Of a stretch of DNA of 64,000 bases, positions 1 through 11,295 are shown piece after piece (the stretch's first letter is position 1; the number at the start of each line of letters is the position of its first letter). The notes under the pieces are model-generated. The model was not told where the DNA came from and made no database searches. It saw only the letters and a list, made by a program, of their open reading frames with translations. A program made the position numbers and the translations under genes. The stretch is from Histoplasma ohiense (Eukaryota; Ascomycota; Eurotiomycetes; Onygenales; Ajellomycetaceae). The stretch is taken from assembly GCA_017607445.1 (NCBI GenBank), contig JAEVHH010000005.1:4345001-4409000 (forward strand), in the 5' to 3' direction.

Positions 1-399
1 TTCATGCTCTTTGGAAGGCTTCTGAAACACAGGCACTGCCCATGTTTTCTCTGGGATGTTAAACCAATACAAACAAACAAACAAACAGACATTATTTGCA
101 GTGTTGTGATGCTAAGCTTGATCAAACTTCTTCATCAACACTATTTACAGTGTTACAGTTTATGAACACTCAGATCTTATAGAATACAGTCAATTGTGTC
201 TTGAATATTTAGACACAACAATCTATATAATTAATGATAGAGACACTCAGACTCATGAGAGATCTTTTGTAATGACTAGACACTCAGATCTGTAAATAAC
301 ACACTTAAGTGTAAGAACTGATAATGAGACACTCAGATTTTAAATAATATATTCAGATGTAAGAACTAATAACAAGACACTCAGATCTTAAATACAGAA
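1..399. repeat. AT-rich degenerate tandem repeat beside the LTR element
   Basis: The sequence is AT-rich and nearly free of CpG. A unit containing GACACTCAGAT recurs at about 243, 281, 328 and 376 with a period near 47 bases and poor conservation. No reading frame or RNA gene is recognisable. It is probably the remnant of an older repeat into which the LTR element at 400 inserted, because the five bases just before 400 (CAGAA) are the target duplication of that element. Confidence 0.5.
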
Positions 400-797
400 T
401 GTGATGGGTTAACACTTATTAGTAGTTAACTTACACAATCAATCTCTTCTGCCTCATATTTCACACTCATATACATCTACTCATCTCTGTCATTGCACTC
501 TGCATTTGTGTAGTCTCTAACAATTCTTTTACATAATCTCTTCTGCTTTGCACTCTGCACTTGTGTAGTTCTAACAATTCTTCCACATAACTCTCAATGT
601 TCTTCCACTCTGTACTCCACTCTGTGCTCCACTGTGGAATGACTTCTGATATTCTTCCATCTCAATCTCTTCTCTATAAGAACCCTCTTTATATGATCTT
701 TTCTTCTGATCTCTTTTCTCTTTCTTTTCTTAATCAATTTGTAATCTGTATTTAGAATAGTGCTAGATTGTTAATTGAAGTATGCTCATTATATTAC
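400..797 (+). repeat. Left LTR
   Basis: 398 bases from TGTGATGGGTTAAC to ATATTACA, matching the right LTR at 5687-6025. It is about 59 bases longer because a unit containing CACTCTGCA..TTGTGTAG..CTAACAATTCTT is duplicated near 495-590. At its 3' end it reads TGTTAATTGA where the right LTR keeps CGTTAATCGA, showing CpG to TpG changes. Confidence 0.88.
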
Positions 798-3700
798 AAA
801 TTGATTCATCTGTGTCAGTCTGAGTGCTCTATGTTTACAATTGCATCCAGGTGCTCAAGTTAAGAATAAGTTATCAAGTCTTCACAAAGCTGTGTTGTTG
901 TGATAATATCTACAATTTCCAAAGTTCTACAAAGCTGCATCACTGTGATAGTGCTGTGAAGAAGTCTGAGTATTTACAAAGTATTTTCTTCAAGAATAAG
1001 AACTGAATCTTCTGATCTTCAAGCTATCAGAACTAAGAACTATAGTCTTATACAAAAATAAAATGAATTACAAACATCTCTTCATAAGCAAGAACTGAAG
1101 TCTTATCAAAGATAATACTGAACTTTGTAATTTCCTTCAGCAGCAATTCTTACAGATGATGAAGCTTCAACAACAACTGAATCATCTAAGCATAAATACA
1201 TCAGAAATCATACAGATATCAATGTTCTCTGTATATGAAAGAAAAGAACATCTTTCTCTTCTTGACAAGTTTGCAGAAGAGCTCTCAATCTATCTAATCT
1301 GAAAATGAAAGACAAAAGTCAAGCTTGAGAAAGATGAATCTGTGATAGACTCTCTGCTCTCACAAGTCTGCTATGTTCATAGTCAGCTAGAAGAAGACAC
1401 TCTAGCAAAATTTCAACTCTGAATTGAGTCATATATGTATGAAATGTGTACTTCTGAAGAAGTCTTCCATCAACTGAATGTTCTATTCTTGAACTCTACA
1501 CTGCAAGCACATGCAATGCAGTGGCTAAACAGAAATCATCAATGGAATACTCTTCTAGCAAACTATCTGTCTGATTTTGATAGCAAGATCTGTGAAGCAG
1601 AAGAACAGAACTGAGATGATGCTGTGAAAATTAATTTTCTGAGTCAGTATATCAGCTTTGAACTATTTAAACTCTGCATCTTACATCTTATACCCTTGTA
1701 TTATCATGACTACTGCATCCACTTGTGTCAACTCAACAACAACCTTGTGTGTTTCAATGCTGTGCAAGAAAGCCATAACAATTGCAGGCAGAACTTTACA
1801 TCTATCACTGCTTCAACTACATCAACCACCCTCACAGATGCCATAAATTGAATCTCTTATGTGAACACAGAATAGCCAAGAATATCTGATCTCTTCAGAC
1901 AAGAAGTTACTGATTGAATTGTCTGAGAAGTTTGCATTCATTGCAATAGACTGAGATACTTTGCAAGTCAGTGCATCAACACAGTGATCTCAGCTTCTAT
2001 ACTGCATGTGAATACAACTACATCTATAAATGAACAAGAACAGAGAAATGAAGAGCTCTCACTCTAAAATATGAATGAGAGCTTAAGAAGCAAGAAGTGA
2101 GCTGAAGATTTGAATAGAAAATACAAATGAATATGATTATAGTCTTCATCATTGTAAATAGTCTAATTAATGTACAAGCAATGATAGACAGTGGTTTCCT
2201 TCACTACACTCTTATAAACACTCAGTTGATTGAAAAGTATAAGCTTCAGTGTATCTTCTTTTCTGAATCATATAAGCTCAGTGAATTTGATGGCCTCAGA
2301 GAATCCACCTCCTACAATATGATAAAGTTCAACATTGATGTAGAAAGATATGAAAAAAGAAATGTTTACACATATGAAGTGTAAGATCTTGAGTACAACT
2401 TAATGCTCAGTCTGTCATGACTTACAGAATTTGAAACTCTGATAGACACACACAACTGTTGTCTAATCTTCTCAGAAGATGACTGTGTTTATGAAAAGAA
2501 TATCAACAGAATCACTGATCTCACTCAGATATCAGCAAAAGCATTCAAGCTACTAATCCATCAAGCATGTAAGAAGAAGAATGTTCAAGTGTTTGCTGCT
2601 AGTATGATGAATATCAAGAAAGTGTTAGAAAAGCTAGAACTCAAAAATCCCAAGAAACTATGCAAAGAACTACTCAAATTGTACAAGAACTTCACAGACA
2701 TATTCAATGAAAAGAAAGCTGAAAAGCTTCCCTTTCATTGAGAATGTGGTATAGATCATACAATCAAACTCATCAAGAAAGACAGTAAAGACTCACAACC
2801 ACTCTGAGATTCTCTCTACAGCATGTTGTGTGATGAACTTCTCATTCTACAAAAAACACTCAATGAATTACTAGACAAAGACTTCATTCATATTAGCAAC
2901 TCATCCACTGCAGCATCTGTACTGTTTGCAAAGAAATCAGAAGAAGACTTATAATTCTGCATTGACTATCAAGAGCTCAATAAGATTACACAGAAAAACT
3001 GATACTCTCTCTCACTTATCAATGAAATGTTTGAACAGATAGAAAAAGCAAAATGATTTACAAAACTTGACATCTCTGCAGCCTTCTACAAGATAAGAAT
3101 TAATGAAAGTGATAAATGACTAACTGCTTTTCATATGCATTACAAATTATACAAATGAACAGTGACTCTCTTTGAATTAGTGAACACTCTGAGTACATTT
3201 CAGAAATACATTAACTGAGCTCTACAAGATCTGCTCAATAAGATTGTCTCAATGTACATGAATGATATCTTGATCTTCATCAATGGATTGCTCACTGAGT
3301 ACTGTAAGCATATACAACAAGTGCTTGACCATCTATAAAAAGCTGAACTACAAGTGAACATTGACAAATATGACTTCAAGATCAAGTCTACAATCTATCT
3401 AGAATTCATCATTGAAGCTGAAAAGGGTGTATGCATGGATTCTAAGAAGATGGAAGCAATTCTCAACTGAGAGATATCAGTCTCAGTAAAAGAAACTAGA
3501 AGCTTTCTAGAATTCATCAACTTCTACTGAAGATTCATCAAAAACTTCTTCAATATCATACAATCACTGACAGATCTGATCTGAAAAGATGCTGTATTTC
3601 AATGAACTGATGAAGCAGATGCAGTATTCAAAAAGCTGAAGTGTATGTTCACAAACATCTCAATGCTGCAATCATTCAATTCAGATAAGCATATGATTTT

Positions 3701-5686
3701 TGAAACAGACATCTCAGATTATATAGTAGATGAAGTACTAATACAATATGATAACAAAGATGTTCTACAATCTTGTGTCTTCATTTTGAAGAAGATATCA
3801 TCTGCTGAATGCAACTACAAAATCTATGATAAGAAGCTTCTAGCAATCATACAATGTCTCAAAGAATGAAAATTCAAACTCATGAGCATTGAGAGATTCA
3901 AAATTGTTACCAATCATAAGAATCTGAAATATTTCACAATCACTCATAAGCTTACTAAGAGGCATATACACTGATCATTGTTTCTTAGCTGATTCTCATT
4001 CACAATTCACTACTGATCAGAAGCAGAGAACACTCTTGTGGATGCTCTATTTCATCAAAAACAAAATATGCTGTTCAATGATCTGAATGACAGATGGAAA
4101 CATCAAGAGCATTGATTAATCAACTCTGCAATTATAGAAAGTCCCACACAGTCAGATGAACTCTGTATACACATTAATCAATTTCATACTCAATATCTCT
4201 CACTTGAAGAGCAATGGAGACAAGCAACAGAGACAGACAAATTCTGACAACAAGCTGCTGAAGCTGTACAAAGCAGAGCATCTTGATTTTCTGCAGATGT
4301 ATATTCAAAAACAGACATCTTGATATGCTTGATTGATGATGATGAATGTCTACACTTCTGAGACAGACAATGGATCCCTGATTCAGAACCTTTATGAACA
4401 CAAATCATGCAGAAGATTCACAACTCATCAATGACTAAACACTCAGACTGCAAAATCATGTACAGTATTGTAGTCTGAGACTTCTACTGACTGAATATAT
4501 CAAAGAATGTACATCAGTTTGTATGCAATTGCAATTGCTGTGGCTTGATAACAGTATAATGTGAATAATAAAAAGAGATGTTGAAACTTCTGTCTATTCT
4601 CAAACAAATCTGATGTGATATAGCAATTGACTTTGCAGTTTCTCTATCTGAGAGTGAAGGTTCTATGAACATTCTAGTTATTGTCAATTGTCTCAGTAAG
4701 AATGTAATACTGCAATTCTGTGACAGAATGAATGCTGAAGTAGTTGCAGATGTCTTTGTTCAAAGCTCATTCTATTGTATACACAGTCTGTCTTCATTCA
4801 TTATATCAGATAGAGACAGTCAATTTGTCAGTGCACTCTGAACCCACATATACCAGCTGCTAAGAATTGAACAAAAATTGTCAACAGCATATCATTCAGA
4901 GATCAATGAAGTCATAGAAAGAATGATACAAACAGTAAAGAACATTCTTCATAAGTTCTGCAATTACACACAAGACAATTGAAGTCATCTGCTATCACAC
5001 ATTGAGATTGTGATCAATAGCTGAGACTCTGTCACAACAAATATAAGCTCATTCTTTCTTCTGCATGAATACAATTTAGAAGTTCTAGACTTCTCTGAGA
5101 ATCTCTGAGAAATCACATACATCTGCAGTCTCATACAAGCAGCAGAAAACATTGTGAGCAAGCTTAAGAAAACTCACAAATGAACAGAAGCTTTTATAGT
5201 CAGCATTTAGTAAAATTATAAAAATCAAACAAATATCAGAAGAAGTTCTGTGATCTGATATTATATAGAAGACAAGATCTGATTAGATCTCAAGAATATA
5301 AAGACAGATTATTTCTTGTGTATACTGAATTATCATTACATCAAATATACTGTGACAGAGATGCTAGACACACATGATTATCAACTCAACATCTCATCAG
5401 ACATTCATGATGTCTTTCACATGAATCTGCTTCAATCTGCAGCTGAAGATTCATTCTCTTCACAGAGAATCTTCAACTGACAATCATCTGTCATCATAGA
5501 AGAAGATAATGAACTTGAATGAAAGATCAAAGCAATCTTTGATGATAGAACCAATCACTACTGCTGTGAATATCTTGTCAAATGAGTAGAATACAATCAT
5601 TCAATCTGGGAATCTGTGTCTGTTTTGGAGGATATCACCATTCTCAATGCCTATGAGTCATCACTCACTCTGATAGAGAGGGATAA
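798..5686 (+). pseudogene. gag-pol remnant of the LTR retrotransposon
   Basis: The conceptual frame near 3058 matches the reverse-transcriptase FTKLDI block. The catalytic YxDD box near 3246 reads YMND, a change explained by G-to-A mutation. Near 3645-3869 an open stretch matches the Ty3/gypsy RNase H (TDxSDY, then KKxSxAECNYxIYDKxLLAI). The 3' end near 5555-5640 resembles a chromodomain (EYLVKW..YNHSxWE). Only short open segments survive (824-1006, 1624-1851, 2127-2384, 3645-3869). The first 1.3 kb after the LTR should be gag by position but is not recognisable. No primer binding site could be identified at 798. Confidence 0.85.
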
Positions 5687-6025
5687 TGTGACAGATTAGC
5701 ATCTATTAGTAGTTAACTTATACAATCAATCTCTTCTGTCTCACATTCCATGCTTATGTACATCTACTCATCTCTGTCATTGCACTTCACACTTGTGTAG
5801 TTCTAACAATTCTTTCATATAACTCTCAATATTCTTCCACTCTGTACTTCATTTCATGCTCCACTGTGGAGTGGTTTCTGATATTCTTTCATCTCAATCT
5901 CCTCTCTATAAGAACCCTCTTTGTACAATCTTTTCTTCTGATCTCTTTTCTCTTTCTTTTCTTAATCAATTTGTAATCTGTATTTAGAATAGTGCTAGAT
6001 CGTTAATCGAAGTACATCTGTTACA
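5687..6025 (+). repeat. Right LTR
   Basis: 339 bases from TGTGACAGATTAGC to ATCTGTTACA, directly repeated with the left LTR and followed by the CAGAA duplication. It keeps two CpG sites near 6001-6009 (CGTTAATCGA) that are TpG in the left LTR. The purine-rich tract GATAGAGAGGGATAA just before it is a plausible polypurine tract. Confidence 0.88.
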
Positions 6026-6038
6026 CAGAAGAATCAAT

Positions 6039-6578
6039 TTATAATATAATGAGTGTACTTTGATTAACAATTTGATACTATTCTAATTACAGATTATGAA
6101 TTGATTAAGAAAAGAAAGAGAAAAGAAATCAGAAGAAAAGATTATATGAAAAGAATTCTTATAAAGAAAAGTTCAGAGCAGAAGAATATCAGAAACCACT
6201 TCACAGTAAAATACAGAGTAAAAGAATATTAAGAAATACATATAAGAATTGTTAGAAATTACACAAATGTGAAGTGTAAAGTGAAGAAATCATTGAAAGC
6301 TATATAGAAGAATTGTTAGAGATTATATAAATGCAGAATACAGAGTGAGAGAACATTAGAAACTATATGAAAAAATCATTAGAGACTACACAAATGCAGA
6401 GCATGAAGTGAAAGAATATTAAAAGCTATATAAAAGAATTGTTAGAAACTATATGAGTGCAGAGCACAGAGTGAAAGAACATTGAAGATTACATGAAATC
6501 ACAATAATCAGAAATGAGTGAATGCAGAAGAGGAGTTGATTGTGTAAGTTAATTATTAATAAATACTAACTCATCACA
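6039..6578 (-). repeat. Inverted solo LTR with an expanded internal minisatellite
   Basis: Read on the minus strand this is another copy of the LTR: the start TGTGATGAGTTAG lies at 6578 and the end near 6039. Its middle contains four to five imperfect repeats of roughly 70 bases (ACACAAATGCAGAGC..GTGAAAGAA..), where other LTRs have one or two. A second, shorter inverted copy of the LTR start follows at 6579-6636. Confidence 0.7.
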
Positions 6579-6639
6579 ATGCAGAAGAGAAGTTAATTGT
6601 GTAAGTTAATTACTAACAAATACTAATCTGTTATATACA

Positions 6640-7176
6640 TCTGTTTTAAAAAACACTGCTACTCTCAACATCTACAAGTTCTCACTCACTCTGATAGAGA
6701 GATAATATGATGAATTAGTATCTGTTAGTAATTAATTTATACAATCAACTCTTCTTCTGCATTCATTTGTTTCTGATTATTGTGATTTTGTATAATTCTC
6801 AATGTTCTTTTACTTCATACTCTGCATTTGTATAGTCTCTAACAATTCTTTTATATAGCTTTTAACATTCTTTCACTCTGTGCTCTGTGTTTGTATAGTC
6901 TTTAATGATTTTTTTATATAGTTCTCAATAATTCTCTCATCTCATGCTCTGTATTTATGTAGTTTCTAATAATTCTTTTATATAGCTTTTAATATTCTTT
7001 TATTTCATACTTCACTGTGAAGTAGCTTCTGATATTCTTTCATTCTGAATTTCTCTTTATAAAAATTTTTTTTATATAATCTTTTCTTCTGATTTCTTTT
7101 CTCTTTCTTTCTTTAATCAATTTGTAATCTGTAATTAGAATAGTATCAAATCATTAATTGAAGTACACTCATTACA
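6640..7176 (+). mobile_element. Truncated LTR element: 3' internal end plus LTR
   Basis: 6640-6705 matches the last ~65 internal bases of the full element (CTCTCAACATCTACAAGTTC to GATAGAGAGATAA). 6706-7176 is a direct-orientation LTR ending CATTACA. It is more AT-shifted than the copies at 400 and 5687. Confidence 0.7.
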
Positions 7177-7224
7177 TGATCTCATTTGATCTCATTTTAC
7201 AAAATGAAATCAAATGAGATCAGA
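7176..7224. repeat. AT-rich near-palindrome
   Basis: GATCTCATTTGATCTCATTTT is followed by an inverted partner (AAAATGAAATCAAATGAGATC) at 7178-7222 with one mismatch and a short loop. It abuts the end of the LTR fragment at 7176 and may be an insertion junction or a hairpin from collapsed repeats. No function is assigned. Confidence 0.45.
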
Positions 7225-7549
7225 ATCAGTAATTTATAAGAAGAATATGATCTAAAACTAGATTTATAATATAAACAGTATAAAGTGACTAATTTAATAA
7301 ACACTATATGGAATCAGAACTAAGAAATTTGATAATGAGACTGAAGAAATATTTAGTCCCAGTTCCATGCATGGTCATATAGTCAGTCTATTGATGACTT
7401 TATGACCACTCAACTTGTGTAATATACACTTGTAGAGAGGCTGTAGAGAGTGTAGAATGTTATTGAACAAGTTATAGAGTTAAAATATTATGAACATCAA
7501 TGATAAAATGCAAATTTCAAACATATCTCTACATTCATGAGTAGTTGTA
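7225..7549. other. AT-rich spacer, no gene seen
   Basis: AT-rich sequence between LTR fragments. No open frame, RNA gene or clear repeat is recognised. It is probably further degraded repeat DNA. Confidence 0.4.
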
Positions 7550-7684
7550 AGGATGTACAAGAGTGGAGTGGGATTGCAATGAGAAGGGCGTTTCATAGGT
7601 GTGTGTGAGCATGTGAGAGGGCGAACAGGTGTAGAAGGTGGTTGGTTGTGTAAGGTAACTACTAACAGGTGCTAACCCATCACA
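7550..7684 (-). repeat. Inverted LTR fragment that largely escaped mutation
   Basis: On the minus strand this starts TGTGATGGGTTAGCACC at 7684 and aligns with the first ~130 bases of the LTRs at 400 and 5687. It retains CC/GG pairs and two CpG sites (AACCAACCACC where the mutated copies read AATCAATCTC). It therefore approximates the pre-mutation LTR sequence and shows which C positions were changed elsewhere. Confidence 0.65.
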
Positions 7685-8194
7685 TGAATTTTGCTTGTGC
7701 TATTCTTTTTTTTTTTAATGATTATTACTGTATGAGCATCTATTTCTAAAAAGGAAATCAAGGTCTGAATTCTGTAATTAATTATTATTGCATTTTTAAA
7801 GGGTTTGAGTGAGGGGAGGCCCCCAGGCGGCAGAGCATGTTGGTGGTGCTGGGGGTTTTGTTAGTGGGTCGGGTGCTACAGCTACCCTATCACGTGCCAC
7901 CCAACATATTGTGTTGCTCTCGCGTAGATAGTAATGACAACAACCACTAGTTATCCTCCTACAGAGGCAGCAAACCCGTGACGCATGAGCTCAACTCAAC
8001 TCCCAGCTCCAAAGTTGAGATAGAGCCGATATATACAAGATCCAGAAGCCAATCTATTCTTTCGAGCGTGGTCCCTGGAACATTCTTTTTCTCACTTCTA
8101 CACCCCACCCCCGTCGTCCTCGTCGTCTCATTCTCTTACGTCCTTCGAATCCCTCTGCTCCCACCTTTAAATCGCAAACCACAGTTCCAGAGAT
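7685..8194. other. Spacer and PRE10 5' region
   Basis: Base composition switches here from the AT-rich repeat island to gene-like GC. The stretch contains a T-run near 7707-7716 and a GC-rich patch at 7801-7860, then the presumed promoter and 5' leader of the proteasome gene. An open frame at 7978-8241 is judged spurious. Confidence 0.5.
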
Positions 8195-9451
8195 ATGGTA
8201 TATCCCGCTCCACCTACATGAAGCTTAAAAGAAATGAATAACTGACTACCTTCACCTTTGCCATATGGAACCAGACGTCCATAGGTACCGGCTACGATCT
8301 CTCTAACTCTATATTTTCTCCCGATGGCAGGAATTTCCAGGTACCTCGCCCGCCTTTTTTTTAACCCGCTATATTAACCGGAAACAAGCAAAGAAGCGAT
8401 TCTGACAGGGAATGCTCGGACTGCGACATTATAACAGGTCGAATACGCAGTGAAAGCTGTAGAGAACGGCGGCACATCCATAGGAATTAGATGCAAAGAT
8501 GGCGTCGTCCTTGCTGTCGAGAAAATCATATCGTCCAAACTGCTCAAACCGGGCGCCAATAAACGCATAGCTACAGTCGACAGGCATATTGGAATTGTCA
8601 GTCCTGGCCATACATTATCTACTTTCCGTTTTTCACGTCAGTGTCTCCGAATGGCCCACCACTAGCGCTAACATACTGTGAGGAATAGGTATCCTCAGGC
8701 CTTCTCCCCGACGGCCGACATTTCGTATCCAGAGCTAGAGACGAGGCTGATAGCTGGAGAACTACATACAAAGGTCCCATATCCACACATGTCCTTGCTA
8801 GCAGATTAGGTGGATATGCTCAGGCGTATACCCTGTACTCCTCTGTGCGGCCTTTTGGTGTCACCTCCATCATTGGCGGGTGGGATTCGGAGCTAGAGCT
8901 CCCCGTAGACGGGGAGGTAGGAGCTGGTCCCAAGTCTGGTGCTGGTGGGAAGGTTGCGAGTGCGAAGGCTGGTGGGCCCGGATTGTTTATGATTGAGCCG
9001 AGTGGGCTTTACTGGGTGTGTTACAGCTTTTCTTCATTTGAGTCTCTGTTGCCAATCTTCCTTGTCCATGGTGTTTATAGAGAACCATTTCTGATGGCCG
9101 ATATTAAAACAGGGCTACTACGGTGCCGCCACAGGTAAGGGCCGCCAAGCTGCCAAAGCCGAGCTGGAGAAACTTGACCTGGCCTCGGGAAACTTCACGC
9201 TGCTACAAGGTGTCAAGGAGGCCGCCCGCATCATATATGTCGCCCACGAGGATAGCAAGGATAAGGATTTTGAGCTGGAAATGACGTGGATTAGTGCTAT
9301 GGATGGGCCAACGAAGGGCCGTCATGAGGAGGTGCCGAAGGCATTGCTTGAGGAAGCTATCCGGGAAGCTAAACAGGCTATGGAGGGGGATGATGAGGAT
9401 GACGAAGAGGAAAAACAAGGGGAGGGCGAAGGGGATAAGATGGAGGAGTAG
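8195..9451 (+). CDS. PRE10: 20S proteasome subunit alpha-7 (yeast Pre10 type)
   Basis: One of seven alpha subunits forming the outer ring of the 20S proteasome. Exons: 8195-8197, 8275-8340, 8438-8596, 8689-9015, 9113-9451, giving 297 aa in one frame. The N-terminus (TSIGTGYDLSNS, then FSPDGRxFQVEYAVKAVE) is the alpha-subunit gate signature, and the rest follows the Pre10/PSMA3 subfamily, including RPFGVTSIIGG, EPSGLYWGYYGAATGKGRQ and an acidic C-terminal tail rich in D/E. The first exon is only the start codon: ATG is followed directly by GTATAT, a CTGAC branch site and an AG before ACGTCC. I chose this because it restores the universally conserved MTSIGTGYD start and no in-frame ATG exists in exon 2. 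Identity is firm; the 3-nt exon should be checked with transcripts. Confidence 0.93.
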
Positions 9452-9761
9452 TGACCTTGTCTTTTCTTTCATACGGTATCAATGCTACCTACCCAAAGCC
9501 TTTTTAATTCCAGTTTGGCTCTTCCTCACGGTTGCATCCAACTCTATCAAACGTCCAACCTCTCTCTACTTTCAAGATTTGCTAGATTAAACCGGAATAT
9601 CACCAGAACTGCTGACTCGGCATGACAACAACCAAATAAAGTCCACTGAAAATTCATATAAATATGTTTACACAAAAACATAACAGATAAGCCTCCACCC
9701 TCCGTGAACCCCACACCCTCACACCCCAAACACCCCAACATATCCTTTCTTCTTTGTTCAA

Positions 9762-10639
9762 TTACAAAAAAACCCCTTCCCGCCAGGCCCTCCTCTTCAC
9801 CCCAAGCTCAACTGCCGCCAGTCCCCAATTCTCCCCATGATTATGCGCCGCACTCCCCTTCCCACCCGCCAACCCAGCCCTCACCAACCCCTGCTCCTCG
9901 TTCAGCAGCGTCAACACCCCGAAAATCACCGGCACGCTCTTCTCCAGCTGCAGGCGCATGAGCCCTTGTGAGACGGCGTCGGCGATGTACTCGAAGTGCA
10001 TGGTTTCGCCTTTTATGAGGGTGCCGATGGCGATTATGGCGTCGAAGGGGGCTGGTGAGGGTGACGACCGCGTAGGGGTCAGGGAGGCGGCATAGATGCT
10101 ATATAATTAGATATATTGAGATAATGTCAGTAGTGTAGTGGATGGCTGTGTGGGATTGGGATTGGGACTGTGTGTGGGGTGAATCAAAACTATCCATCCA
10201 CCCCCCACCCAATATGCAAAACATACGAAAAGTATACAAACAAGGGAAGGAAATGGGAGGAGCCCATACCTCTGAACTGCAACCGGCAATTCCCAGCTGC
10301 CCGGCACACTCTGCGTCACAATATTTTCCGCCACAACCCCCGCCTCTCTCAACGCCTTCTTCGCGCCGTCGACCAGTGAGTAGACGATCCTGTCATTCCA
10401 CCTGGCGTGGACGATGGCGATGCGGAGGTTCGAGCCTGTATATCATTATTCACTGTCGTTAGTTAGGTGGGTGGAATGGGTTTGGCAGAGGTTGATCAGG
10501 GCCTGGGAGAGGAGGGGCTTTCTTTCAAAAGCATGCGGATTGCGGGGCTTCGCCGCAGAAATGGGATGATGGAGTGGGGTTGGGGGAACCTGCCATCATG
10601 ATTTGCAGAGGCGCCGGGGCCTTTGAGGTCCAGAGCCAT
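9762..10639 (-). CDS. RIB4: 6,7-dimethyl-8-ribityllumazine synthase
   Basis: Catalyses the penultimate step of riboflavin synthesis, condensing the ribityl-aminouracil with dihydroxybutanone phosphate. Exons on the minus strand: 10639-10594, 10435-10270, 10098-9762, giving 182 aa. Family blocks are clear: IAIVHARWND near the N-terminus, QSVPGSWELPVAVQ, AIGTLIKGETMHFEYIADAVS (with the substrate-contacting G(T)xIKGETxHxE loop) and PVIFGVLT, then NHGENWGLAAVE. The first intron appears to start with GC (GATG|GCAGG) instead of GT, the only choice that keeps frame at NHDGSNLR. Two residue stretches, SLTPTRSSPSPAPFD and LAGGKGSAA, are insertions relative to bacterial enzymes. It sits convergent to PRE10, with stop codons about 310 bases apart. 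Confidence 0.9.
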
Positions 10640-11295
10640 TTCGGACAGGATTTCAATCTAGAGGAGGATTGGAATTGGAAGTGGAATTGGGGCGGGAACG
10701 GGAACGGGACCGGAATTGGGCTGTTGATATATAATAAATAGTATAGCTAACTACCCATCTCTGTTGCAGGGTTTCGGAAGCTGGTTATTAATAAGCGTTG
10801 AGAATAACTATTCGTTTGATAGGTTGTCTCAACTATAAGAGGGAATGGATGATATTTGCAATAGACGATATACTACATGCTCAATTGATGTCGTTTGTAT
10901 CTGTATATTCAGGGAGGGGAAGAACATACAGACTCTACAGCGTTGTCAATGAATTTGGGATGGTTTTTGTTCTCATCCATCACATTCGTACGGCCAAAGA
11001 TAGTTAACCGGGTGAATAGCTACAACTTCGCTTTTATTTTATTTTATTTTATTTTATTTTATTTTAAAAGATCGAACCAAACCATTACACGCACGCAAAT
11101 CATCATCTCGCAGAAATGGAGCAGAAGAAACCGAAGTGCAAAAAAGAGCAACCAAATCGCAAAATCCACGTCCTTTCCTGCCCATCCAGTTATCCATGGC
11201 TGATTGATTGATTGCTTATTTTTTTTAACTCCATACATCCCTAGAACATTGCCCTATACCGCGATCCCAACTACAGACACAAGCTATCTAAATGT
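10640..11295. other. RIB4 upstream / GFA1 downstream spacer
   Basis: No gene seen. It contains a TTTTA microsatellite (about six units) near 11034-11065 and a GGAAT/GGGAA-rich purine tract at 10660-10710 just upstream of RIB4, which is a plausible promoter element. RIB4 and GFA1 are both on the minus strand, so this region holds the RIB4 promoter and the GFA1 terminator. Confidence 0.5.

Larger units (their letters stand above)
400..6025 (+). mobile_element. Full-length degraded Ty3/gypsy-type LTR retrotransposon
   Basis: Two direct LTRs (400-797 and 5687-6025) both begin TGTGA and end TTACA. They are flanked by the identical pentamer CAGAA at 395-399 and 6026-6030, a perfect 5-bp target site duplication, so the boundaries are firm. 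The interior runs in the order expected for a chromovirus: protease-like area near 2150, reverse transcriptase about 2750-3500, RNase H about 3640-4000, integrase about 4400-5050 and a chromodomain-like end about 5510-5660. All frames carry many in-frame TGA codons where Trp or Arg is expected, so nothing is translatable. The interior is essentially CpG-free, which indicates C-to-T hypermutation. The copy is dead. Confidence 0.9.

Noticed and set aside
7978..8241. 87-codon plus-strand frame before PRE10
   Set aside because: Runs across the PRE10 start and first intron in another frame; no recognisable protein.
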